Assembly (NCBI GenBank): GCA_910578835.1
Contig: CAJTSK010000001.1
Span: forward strand, 124,001 to 188,000
Direction: 5' to 3'
Source of the DNA: an uncultured Muribaculum sp.
Lineage (GTDB): Bacteria > Bacteroidota > Bacteroidia > Bacteroidales > Muribaculaceae
DNA length: 64,000 nucleotides
This document shows, piece by piece, positions 55,601-62,377 of this stretch. Below the pieces are notes generated by a model. It did no database searches and was not told the origin of the DNA. It worked only from the letters and a program-made list of their open reading frames with translations. The position numbers and the translations under genes are program-made. How positions within the stretch are numbered: position 1 is the stretch's first letter; the number at the start of each line of letters is the position of its first letter.

Positions 55601-56654
55601 TAACGTTGTGTAACACCGACCGATTTCCTATATAGCCGAAAGTGCTCTGTTGTTCAGGAAACATCACGACTCCCTTTTGGAATATACCGAGCCAGAAGTT
55701 GTCGAAATTATCTTTAATCACATGGTGCACCTTGGTGCCAGGAAGCGAGAAGTCGAGATTGCCGCGGAAGAAATCTTTTATCACCCCTGTTCGCGGATTG
55801 AATGTTTTCAGACCCTGTCCGTCGGTGGCGATGAAGATAAGTCCTGTAACCGGGTCACTGAATAGATTCTTTATAGACAGGTCTTCGTTGTCTTCAGGTG
55901 TAAAATGGGTAAACGTTTCATTTGTCGGGTCATAGCAGTATAATCCGGTGCGTAGACTTCCGGTATAGATTTTGCAGTCGACACCTATCGTCATAGTCTC
56001 AAGGAATCGTTTAGCCGGATGATTTAGATTGGTCAGATTACCATTCTTGTCTATGCGGTAAAAATGCTTTATTTCCGTGTTCTCGCCCAATACCCATAGG
56101 TTGCTGTCATTGTCTTCTACTATTCGGTAGGGAATTGAATTGAGTGGTGGGTTGTATTCTAATTTCTTGATGATGATTTTGTCATCTCTGGTTTCTTCCA
56201 GTTTGAAAATGTCATCGTTGAGCATCAGGATATCCCCGTTTTTACGCTCTAACATTCGCGTTACCGGTCTTGTGGTAATTACTCCTTCTGTCGTTACTAC
56301 AGGCAGCTTTTTGGAAAAGCTGTCGGTGCCTCGGTTATAAATCTGCAATCCTCCGTAAGTGCTTATAAAAAGGCGGTGGTCGCTAAACTCAAAAATCGGA
56401 TTTACAAAATTATGGCATAGAGATGTAGAGTCATCAGGAATATTGTGATATACCGTGAATTTAGAGCCGTCGTAGCGGTTGAGTCCGTCTTCTGTGGCTA
56501 TCCATATCATGCCATAGCTGTCCTGAAATATCTGGTTGACAAGACTGCTTGACAGGTCGTGATTGGAGGTAAAATACTGATGTGACTGGGCGTTTGCTGA
56601 CAGCAGTGACAGCAAACTCAGCGACAATAGTAAAATTACTTTTTTTATTGTCAT
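52617..56654 (-). CDS. Hybrid two-component system regulator (sensor kinase, receiver and AraC domain)
   Basis: Start at the ATG at 56654 gives a proper signal segment (MTIKKVILLLSLSLLSLLSA); an upstream ATG at 56693 adds 13 residues and is less likely. The 1345-aa protein has two periplasmic seven-bladed propellers with Reg_prop repeats (about 25-690), a Y_Y_Y domain, and one membrane helix (about 775-795). A HisKA follows with the phosphorylated His near 823 (SHEIRTPLTL), then HATPase (GIGLHLVQSL), a receiver with Asp near 1139 (DVMMPEIDG) and a C-terminal AraC helix-turn-helix. Such proteins sense oligosaccharides and activate glycan loci; here it is likely the xylan activator (XynR-like). 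Confidence 0.95.
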   Translation of the reverse strand: MTIKKVILLLSLSLLSLLSANAQSHQYFTSNHDLSSSLVNQIFQDSYGMIWIATEDGLNRYDGSKFTVYHNIPDDSTSLCHNFVNPIFEFSDHRLFISTYGGLQIYNRGTDSFSKKLPVVTTEGVITTRPVTRMLERKNGDILMLNDDIFKLEETRDDKIIIKKLEYNPPLNSIPYRIVEDNDSNLWVLGENTEIKHFYRIDKNGNLTNLNHPAKRFLETMTIGVDCKIYTGSLRTGLYCYDPTNETFTHFTPEDNEDLSIKNLFSDPVTGLIFIATDGQGLKTFNPRTGVIKDFFRGNLDFSLPGTKVHHVIKDNFDNFWLGIFQKGVVMFPEQQSTFGYIGNRSVLHNVIGDKCVTTLRKDEHGVLWVGTDKGGIYALNPDLSLKYHYTKGIPTVIMGMMDAGDYLYIGSYIEGWGLLEKATGKFEYIETNDTRTALSVYGFSRDNTGNIWIASMGNGVFTYNPSTKEVVNNNAISSKINLWVGAILYSQNSQRLYLGTYDGLFAADNCNEATPVVSSIKSSTIIYCIYEEPNGKIWCGSSTGLFCYDPETGETVTYTTADGLPSNTIYAIQGEGVNALWLSTSSGLSRFDTSAVKFSNFHADDGLQSNEFYKNVSYKDSRGIMYFGGMNGITYFSPNDIKNRGIKYTTRIVDFYLHGNPVKVGMMSGKRNIIDKPIYESDLIKLSHNDNSFSVEFSTFELNRPESVVFMYSLDDDDWETLPYNVNRVNFSNINPGMHTLRVKAVDNDVHSDEVSIKIDIAPIWYNSGIAWLAYALIIGAIAWYIWFQHKNRQRRKRERMERENIDMMKEARLQFFTNISHEIRTPLTLVISPLEKLIKSDTDSTRQKEYSLILRNAKRILRLVNEIMDIRKIDKSQMQLTFSETDLVPVIEDLCGTFSQVTADRNISLTFNHEEKEVKAWVDPAHFDKIISNLLSNAVKFTPDGGKIDIKLTTGVNPDDNSPLGEYVEISVTDTGIGIPEEDREHIFNRFYQVDISNIKGTGIGLHLVQSLVKLHHGTINVEDNPDTNGTRFVIRIPHDNTHLKVSEIALAPVVSESPRDTTETVDISSSAKQPVAEEESRIKTLSGERILVVEDDEEIRHYIGKELSQRYKVDECSNGKEALDIIFKKAPSLIISDVMMPEIDGLALTRRIKKNINLQHIPVILLTAKSQDKDNIEGLESGADAYITKPFNIDVLISTVNNLLLSHKRLRNIFSGNQTHDEKVTITATSNDEKLMERIMKVLDKNISNPDITVEMLAEEVGMSRVHLHRKLKELTNQSPRDFIRNTRLRQAAKLMSEKNLSVSEAATLTGFKNANNFATSFKELFGMTPTEYINSKADRGG

Positions 56655-56705
56655 AGATTTTAAGGTAGTTAATAGCTTTAGCGGTTCAATCAAAATTCTA
56701 CTTTA

Positions 56706-56713
56706 CAAATTTA
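56706..56713 (-). promoter_or_regulatory. Possible -7 box of the hybrid regulator operon
   Basis: The minus strand reads TAAATTTG, matching TAnnTTTG, 51 bp upstream of the chosen start codon. There is no GTTAC array here, so the regulator does not appear to control its own gene through that motif. Confidence 0.4.
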
Positions 56714-56771
56714 GCTAAAATCAAGCAAACCGCTTTGTTTTATGTCATGTTTTAACGTCTATTTTAACAGC

Positions 56772-56828
56772 GTACAGAGCGGGTAAAAACCGGAGTGTTT
56801 TTTTACCTGCCCTGTAGCTGCTCTGTAC
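56772..56828 (-). terminator. Inverted repeat after the GH10 gene, possible terminator
   Basis: GTACAGAGC (56772-56780) pairs with GCTCTGTAC (56820-56828), with an inner GGTAAAAA / TTTTTACC arm. It sits between the end of the GH10 gene and the regulator promoter. No long T-run follows, so termination may be partial. Confidence 0.5.
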
Positions 56829-56845
56829 AAAATAGACCGTTACGA

Positions 56846-58597
56846 TTATTGTATGATTATTTTCTTTCTGTCGATTATATATAGTCCCGGGTTAAGGGTT
56901 TTAATTGATTCACGCTTGAACTGGTGTTTTACGAGTCGTCCCGTGATGTCGTATACGTCGACATAGGGGCTTAGCTCCGGTTGCGGTTCTTCGACGGTGA
57001 TGTCGTCAATTCCGGCAGCGTGGTCGCGTGCCCATGATTCAAGAGTATTGCGAAGAGCGAAAAACGCGTATTTCGGCTTATATTTTGAGTCGAAAAGCAG
57101 CGGGTCGGGACTGCGCCATGACTTGTCGTCGGTCACGCCCCATACCACGAAGTTGCGTATGTGGTCATACTTCAGCGCAACATCCATCAGCGCCTTGTAA
57201 TCTTCGCCCTGGCGTATGTGCTGCTCGTAATTGCCCGCTTCCCAGGTGGTGATGTCAAGCTCTGTAAGGCTCACTTCTAACCCGAGGTCGGCATAACGCT
57301 TCACGTTGTTTTCAAATTTTGTAGCATCTACACCCAGACCAAGGTGACACTGGAAGCCTACGCCGTGAACGGGTATGTTGCTTTTAAGCAGGCGTTTAAC
57401 CAGATTGTAGTATGCCTCTGTTTTTGCGTCACCCTTGAAGTCGGCACCATAATCGTTGATATAAAGTATAGCTTCCGGGTCGGCGCGATGGGCATATACA
57501 AATGCCGAGTCGAGAAAATCTTCTCCGATGACATTGTACCATACCGACTTACGCATGTTGTATTTGGTCGGCTGGCTGTACACTATGCTCTGATTGTCGT
57601 CAAGACACTCGTTGACTACATCCCACTCCCTGATTTTACCCTTGTAATGGGTCATGACGGTGGTGATATGGTCTTTCATGATTTGAAGCAGTTCATCGCG
57701 GGTATATCCCTTTCCACCGTTACCTTTATCGTTTTTGTAGCCGTCGGAGGTGACCCAGGGGAGTGTCTGTGAATGCCACACAAGTGTGTGACCGCGTATT
57801 TCCATGCCGTGACGCTCGGCAAGACCGACAAGGCGGTCGGCATCCCACCAGGAGAATTTTCCTTTCTCCGGCTGAAGATATGCCGGTTTCATCTGGTTTT
57901 CGCCAACTACGATATTGAAATTGCTGTAGATGGTCTGTGCGGCTATCTTCTGGTCGTTGACAACATCGTCGTTCCATGCCGGGACAGCACATCCGAAACC
58001 TATGCCACACTTGTCGGCGTGGTAGCGGAGTGTTTCCTCCGGATTGGTCATGTCGTAGTCGCTTTCGGTTGAGATGACGCGGATATTGTCAAGGTAATAC
58101 TCCATATCTATGGAGTTGAAGCCGATATAGAACTTATCGCTTGTGGAGTTGACCGGATTAATGGGATAGGTGCGTGATACCCATTTACCGGTTTCTCCCT
58201 GATGGACAAACTCGTTGTCGACATTATGGAGATATTCGTCGCCAATGCCGCAGCGGAACTGGCGGTAATGGTCAGTCTCGGTATTGGGGCGGTAGAGATC
58301 AAACGCAATGAGCCCGTAGCCGTCAGCGAGATCTTCGGCAGTCACACCGTTCAGGCTTAATTCGGCAAGTGTATTCCAGCTCGCGTTTTTCACGTGTAGC
58401 ACTTTCCCCGGCTTTCCGGTAGGGTCATTTGCTATCTCTGCTTTTGAGGCGGTACTGCCGTCTTCGCTGAAATAGTCTCTCATTGCTACTGCATCGCCGA
58501 CAGCGTAATCTTCAAAGTCGAAGAGTAGCTTTTCATCGGCTGTTGCCGTGGTGATTGCCATGGCAGCGCAGAGAATGGTGATAAATTTTTTATTCAT
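56846..58597 (-). CDS. GH10 endo-xylanase with N-terminal binding module and C-terminal sorting-type domain
   Basis: This 583-aa secreted protein has a signal peptide (about 1-20), an N-terminal beta-sandwich (about 22-178, YYLDNIRVIS at its end), and a GH10 barrel (about 190-530) with acid/base E330 in EWDVVNECLD and nucleophile E446 in SLTELDIT. The C-terminal segment (GLYIIDRKKIIIQ) resembles those of other secreted proteins of this locus. Unlike xyn10A the barrel is uninterrupted. It lies 16 bp after the beta-strand-repeat gene and shares its promoter. Confidence 0.94.
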   Translation of the reverse strand: MNKKFITILCAAMAITTATADEKLLFDFEDYAVGDAVAMRDYFSEDGSTASKAEIANDPTGKPGKVLHVKNASWNTLAELSLNGVTAEDLADGYGLIAFDLYRPNTETDHYRQFRCGIGDEYLHNVDNEFVHQGETGKWVSRTYPINPVNSTSDKFYIGFNSIDMEYYLDNIRVISTESDYDMTNPEETLRYHADKCGIGFGCAVPAWNDDVVNDQKIAAQTIYSNFNIVVGENQMKPAYLQPEKGKFSWWDADRLVGLAERHGMEIRGHTLVWHSQTLPWVTSDGYKNDKGNGGKGYTRDELLQIMKDHITTVMTHYKGKIREWDVVNECLDDNQSIVYSQPTKYNMRKSVWYNVIGEDFLDSAFVYAHRADPEAILYINDYGADFKGDAKTEAYYNLVKRLLKSNIPVHGVGFQCHLGLGVDATKFENNVKRYADLGLEVSLTELDITTWEAGNYEQHIRQGEDYKALMDVALKYDHIRNFVVWGVTDDKSWRSPDPLLFDSKYKPKYAFFALRNTLESWARDHAAGIDDITVEEPQPELSPYVDVYDITGRLVKHQFKRESIKTLNPGLYIIDRKKIIIQ

Positions 58598-58613
58598 TGA
58601 TATTAAGGTTGAG

Positions 58614-60998
58614 TTATTTTTTCAATATAAGTTTGGTAGAACGGTTGCCGTAGGTCACCATGATTATGCCGTTGAGATTATCGACAGGGATGGCGTTGAT
58701 GCCGCTTGTGGCGACGGCACTTCCGAGCAATAGCCCGTCGAGAGCATAGAGGTTGATTGTTTCTCCTTCGGTGGCATCGCTTATGAAGAGTATGCCATCA
58801 TTGACATAGGGTTGAGTGTCACCGGCGGTCAGCTTGTCGAGCGACGCGTTCTTGTCGGCGATGAGCACGACTGCATAGCTGTCGGTGCTTTCGCGCTCTT
58901 CAATACGCCATCCTTTCGGAGCGTCAAGGTCAAACACCCATTTTGCTGACTCGTCAAGCGCCTCTTTCTTTTGGGCTGAGATGATGGTAAACTCGTCACC
59001 GTCGTTGAATGCGGCATCGGTGGCTACCGAGAGTTTTATAAGCGGCATCTTGTCGCTCTCTTCAAATTCTTCGGTAAGATTGTAATAGCGTACAGCATTG
59101 CTCACTTCCACCTTGTCGCAGCCGTCGGCACCAATCTCGACTTCTATCCGTGTTGACGGTCGTACGATTAGTGATACCGGTGTGTCGCCGACAAAATCAG
59201 CAAGTGTCAGTGTACCGATGTTATCGTTTCCTGGCTGTAGCGTGCCAAACAAGTCGATATTTCCGCCGATACTGCCTGAGCCGCCGAGTATTGCATCGCT
59301 TTTTACAAATATCTGTGTCTCGTCGATTTCGTGCATGGCACCGGTGCCTCCTGAGAGTTTGCCGTTGCGGGCTTCTTCTGTGTTATTGCTTACGAGTACT
59401 CTACCATCTTGTATCCTTATGCCTCCGGTAAGGCGGTTGCGGTTGTTGGTGATGGTATAAGTGCCGTTACCTTCCTTGACCAGTCCGAGGAGCTGACCGC
59501 TTACCACTTTGCCATCTTTTTCCGGCGGACACATGCGTCCTGACAATGTGCCGTCAGTGCCGGTGGTGCCGAGTATGAAATATGAACGTGCTTTTTCCGA
59601 TGACTTATAGTAGCCGTAGAGGGTGGCATTTTCGGCAAGTTGCAGCTCGCCTATGCACACTCCGCGGTCATTGCCTTCGGTGGCAAGAGCTGTGCCGTCA
59701 GTGGCGATTACCTTGCAATGCTCAAATACGTGGTTTGTGCGGCTGATGTTATAATCGTCGGGGCTGAATGCCTTGTTGCCTTCAAATACAAGACCGTAAA
59801 AGCCTGCCGTGGAAATGACTTCTTTGTAAGGATATAGGGTCACTGTGCCGGAGTAGGCGCTCCAGTCGGGTTGCACCTTGTTTTTCTGGTGTCCCATATA
59901 TGAACGTTCTCCCCCGCAATAGATATTTATGTCGCCGGAACCTGTTACCGTAGATGTCCAGTAAGTATAGCGGGATGTGTACACATCGACAGGATTGCCG
60001 TTCAAGATGATGGGCGTTTCGACAACGGTGTAGTTATTTGCCGTGTTGTTGAGGCAAAAATCGATTGCGCCTTCTGTCGCATTGATAGATTTCCCCAGCC
60101 CTGCGACTGCATCGGTGGAGGCTATGCGCAGACGTCCGTTCTTGAGGCTTGTGCCTCCTTCAAGCTCGTTGGCTATGCCAAGCGTCACGTCGGCACCATT
60201 GTCTACGACAAGTGTTCCGCGACCTGTAATCTTTCCCCCGTTTTCACCGGGCAGAATGGCATAGGCGTGACGATTATTGTTAAATGTGACATCAAAAGCC
60301 TTGATTGTGCCGTCGGTTTTCACGATTTGGTCAGCACCGGGAGTGTCGTTGAATATTGCGCTGTTGCCCTCATGGAATGCTACAGGCGAGGTTCCGTCGG
60401 TGAAGTTGGTGGTAGTCGCCATGTCCCAGACATTTGACTTTTCGCCGGTCCATATTACGGTTCCGGAGCTTTCCGACGCGAGCCCCGACAATACTATATT
60501 GTCAAGATAATAATCGGCTTTATCATTGTTAAATCCGATATAGAGAGTCGTGGCGTTGTTTTTTACTGTTTTAAGATTGTAGTTGCGCTTTTGCCACTTA
60601 CCTTCTTCTTCCTGATAGGGATATCCTTCATCGCGATACAGCTCGTCGTCGCCGAGCATAATCACCCATTGCATGTAGTCGTCGTCGGAAGAGGCGAGGC
60701 GCAGCAGGTCAAATTGCAGGGTCTGATATGTGTCACAGAAATTTTGTCCGGTTATCCCTTCGGGAAGAGGAAGAGCCACGAGTGTCTCCCATGAATCTGA
60801 CTTTACGCATAATACTTTGTTGGCGTCGTTAGTGTAATCCTCTGTAACAATAGCAGAAGCATTTGCAATCTCACCTTTGATATGTTTCATCTCGAAGACA
60901 TCGCCTATGGCATTGCCCTCGAAGTCGTGGAAGTTAAGTTCTGCAGCGGCGGATGAAAGAGCTGTGCATCCGGCTAACAAGATTGGCAGTTGTTTCAT
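58614..60998 (-). CDS. Secreted protein with CBM-like N-terminus and autotransporter-type beta-strand repeats
   Basis: This 794-aa protein has a signal peptide (about 1-19) and an N-terminal beta-sandwich (about 20-180) that parallels the module of the next gene: FHDFEGNAIGD versus FDFEDYAVGD at the start and YYLDNI at the end. A long beta-helix-like region with autotransporter-associated strand repeats follows (about 185-700; GKITGRGTLVVDNGADVTLG and similar Gly/Asn-rich units), then a C-terminal sorting-type segment ending LNGIIMVTYGNRSTKLILKK. No glycosidase motif is visible. It is first in a two-gene unit with the GH10 and has the GTTAC-repeat promoter, so it is likely a xylan-binding or scaffolding surface protein. 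Confidence 0.75.
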   Translation of the reverse strand: MKQLPILLAGCTALSSAAAELNFHDFEGNAIGDVFEMKHIKGEIANASAIVTEDYTNDANKVLCVKSDSWETLVALPLPEGITGQNFCDTYQTLQFDLLRLASSDDDYMQWVIMLGDDELYRDEGYPYQEEEGKWQKRNYNLKTVKNNATTLYIGFNNDKADYYLDNIVLSGLASESSGTVIWTGEKSNVWDMATTTNFTDGTSPVAFHEGNSAIFNDTPGADQIVKTDGTIKAFDVTFNNNRHAYAILPGENGGKITGRGTLVVDNGADVTLGIANELEGGTSLKNGRLRIASTDAVAGLGKSINATEGAIDFCLNNTANNYTVVETPIILNGNPVDVYTSRYTYWTSTVTGSGDINIYCGGERSYMGHQKNKVQPDWSAYSGTVTLYPYKEVISTAGFYGLVFEGNKAFSPDDYNISRTNHVFEHCKVIATDGTALATEGNDRGVCIGELQLAENATLYGYYKSSEKARSYFILGTTGTDGTLSGRMCPPEKDGKVVSGQLLGLVKEGNGTYTITNNRNRLTGGIRIQDGRVLVSNNTEEARNGKLSGGTGAMHEIDETQIFVKSDAILGGSGSIGGNIDLFGTLQPGNDNIGTLTLADFVGDTPVSLIVRPSTRIEVEIGADGCDKVEVSNAVRYYNLTEEFEESDKMPLIKLSVATDAAFNDGDEFTIISAQKKEALDESAKWVFDLDAPKGWRIEERESTDSYAVVLIADKNASLDKLTAGDTQPYVNDGILFISDATEGETINLYALDGLLLGSAVATSGINAIPVDNLNGIIMVTYGNRSTKLILKK

Positions 60999-61058
60999 AA
61001 ATTATGCTTCTGTGCGGTATTAAATGATTGTTTGTTCTGTCCAATGTTTTAGGTGCTG

Positions 61059-61133
61059 CAAAAATAAGTTATCGTTTAAATTGTGCCAAAATAAGTTGTA
61101 ACATATGCCTCTGCCTGCGTAACATGTTGTAAC
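61059..61133 (-). promoter_or_regulatory. Complete promoter with phased GTTAC repeats for the beta-strand-repeat/GH10 unit
   Basis: On the minus strand GTTAC starts at 61123 and 61102, 21 bp apart, with an extra copy at 61133. A -33 box TTTG (61090-61087) and a -7 box TATTTTTG (61066-61059) are separated by 20 bp, a textbook Bacteroidota promoter. The last repeat starts 36 bp before the -7 box, the same distance as in the two GH43 promoters. Predicted leader is about 54 bases. The rest of 60999-61338 holds only the terminator at 61197 and AT-rich sequence. Confidence 0.8.
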
Positions 61134-61196
61134 GCCAATGTGTAAAGTATTTGTAGATAGTACAATAAGTAAGCCCGCTTTTCAGGGTAAAAATAA

Positions 61197-61224
61197 AAGT
61201 GAGGTGTCTCTCGACGCCTCACTT
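61197..61224 (-). terminator. Intrinsic terminator after the SPOR-like lipoprotein gene
   Basis: A 12-bp stem (AAGTGAGGTGTC with GACGCCTCACTT, one G-T pair, loop TCTC) is followed on the minus strand by TTTATTTTTACC. It lies downstream of the minus-strand gene ending at 61339. Confidence 0.8.
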
Positions 61225-61338
61225 TATAATCTACAATCTATAAAAACATATATATTTTGAAAAAACGGTCAAAGAAGAATGTTTCCCAAATGTAGGGATT
61301 CTATTCTTAAAAGACAAGCGTTTATGTTGCATAACATG

Positions 61339-61863
61339 TTATTTCATCGGGAAAGTTGCCGGAATGAGGAGCCATGGGAATGGTGAGCGTATCACCACCG
61401 ATTTGTCTTTCTGTATTTTCATATATGTCTTTTTGGCTTCCTCGCTGTCGTCGGTCGTGGCGGCCACCACGTAGTAGAGTGGTTCGCCGGTTTCGAGTAC
61501 AAACGCGTCGGGGTAGCCGTTTTCACGCAATCGGTTCATCTGGGAGCGGGCGTTGAATATCTGCTTGAACTGGTTTATCACGAGAGAGTATCGTTTTACC
61601 TGTTCTGGAGTGGTCGTGGATTGGGCTATCTTTACGTTTACTGTCATCATGGGAATTGTGTCGCCATCTACGATAAGGCGCGAGTTGACAGCTTCGTTGC
61701 GTATTTTTTCATACACGGTGTTCTCGATGCCTCGGCTCTCTTCGTTTTTCTGCTTTGCCGCCTCATAGGCTGCGCGGTAGTTTGACTCGTTGGTCTTACA
61801 TGAGGTCATGCCTATGGCAAGCGCGGTCATGGCAAATATTGTTAGTCGGGTTGTAAGTTTCAT
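61339..61863 (-). CDS. SPOR-like domain lipoprotein
   Basis: This 174-aa lipoprotein has a lipobox ending at the Cys of GMTSCKTN. A basic helical segment (NYRAAYEAAKQKNEESRGIE) precedes a C-terminal SPOR-like fold (about 85-165: YSLVINQFKQIFNARSQMNR, then YPDAFVLETGEPLYYVVAA). SPOR domains bind denuded peptidoglycan at division sites. It lies 7 bp after the phosphoesterase gene, and a terminator follows it. Confidence 0.75.
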   Translation of the reverse strand: MKLTTRLTIFAMTALAIGMTSCKTNESNYRAAYEAAKQKNEESRGIENTVYEKIRNEAVNSRLIVDGDTIPMMTVNVKIAQSTTTPEQVKRYSLVINQFKQIFNARSQMNRLRENGYPDAFVLETGEPLYYVVAATTDDSEEAKKTYMKIQKDKSVVIRSPFPWLLIPATFPMK

Positions 61864-61870
61864 GATTATG

Positions 61871-62374
61871 TTATTGTATGGGTTTACGTAGTTCGATTAC
61901 TTCAAGGTCTTTTATGGAGCCGTTGTCGAGGGTGAGGCGTATGAGGGTGCGCTGCTGTTGCCAGCCTTGCACGCCTGCCGCGCCGGGATTTACATGGAGC
62001 ATGTCAAGCTCATTGTCGTAAATCACTTTCAGTATGTGGCTGTGTCCGGTCACCATAAGCTTGATGCCGTTTTCGCGCAATATCGGTTTCACCCCTCTGG
62101 AATATTTCCCGGGATATCCGCCGATATGGGTCATCCACACCTTCACTCCCTCTACGGTAAACATCTCCACTTCCTGACACTCGCGTCTTACCGCACCATG
62201 GTCGATGTTGCCGGCGACCGCTCTTACTACCGGAGCCACGTCGCGCAACCGCTGGAGCAGGGTTATGTCGCCGATGTCGCCCGCATGCCAGATTTCGTCG
62301 CAGTCGGCGAAATACTTTTCGTAGCGTTCATCCCAGTAGGAATGTGTGTCAGAGAGTATGCCTATCCGTTTCAT
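61871..62374 (-). CDS. YfcE/MJ0936-type metallophosphoesterase
   Basis: This 167-aa protein has the metal-binding blocks of small calcineurin-like phosphoesterases: GILSDTHSYW, HAGDIGD, AGNID and VTGHSHILK. The length fits the YfcE family of phosphodiesterases. It lies 3 bp after the GH13 gene and 7 bp before the SPOR-like gene, so the three are probably co-transcribed. The physiological substrate is unknown. Confidence 0.9.
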   Translation of the reverse strand: MKRIGILSDTHSYWDERYEKYFADCDEIWHAGDIGDITLLQRLRDVAPVVRAVAGNIDHGAVRRECQEVEMFTVEGVKVWMTHIGGYPGKYSRGVKPILRENGIKLMVTGHSHILKVIYDNELDMLHVNPGAAGVQGWQQQRTLIRLTLDNGSIKDLEVIELRKPIQ

Positions 62375-62377
62375 TTA

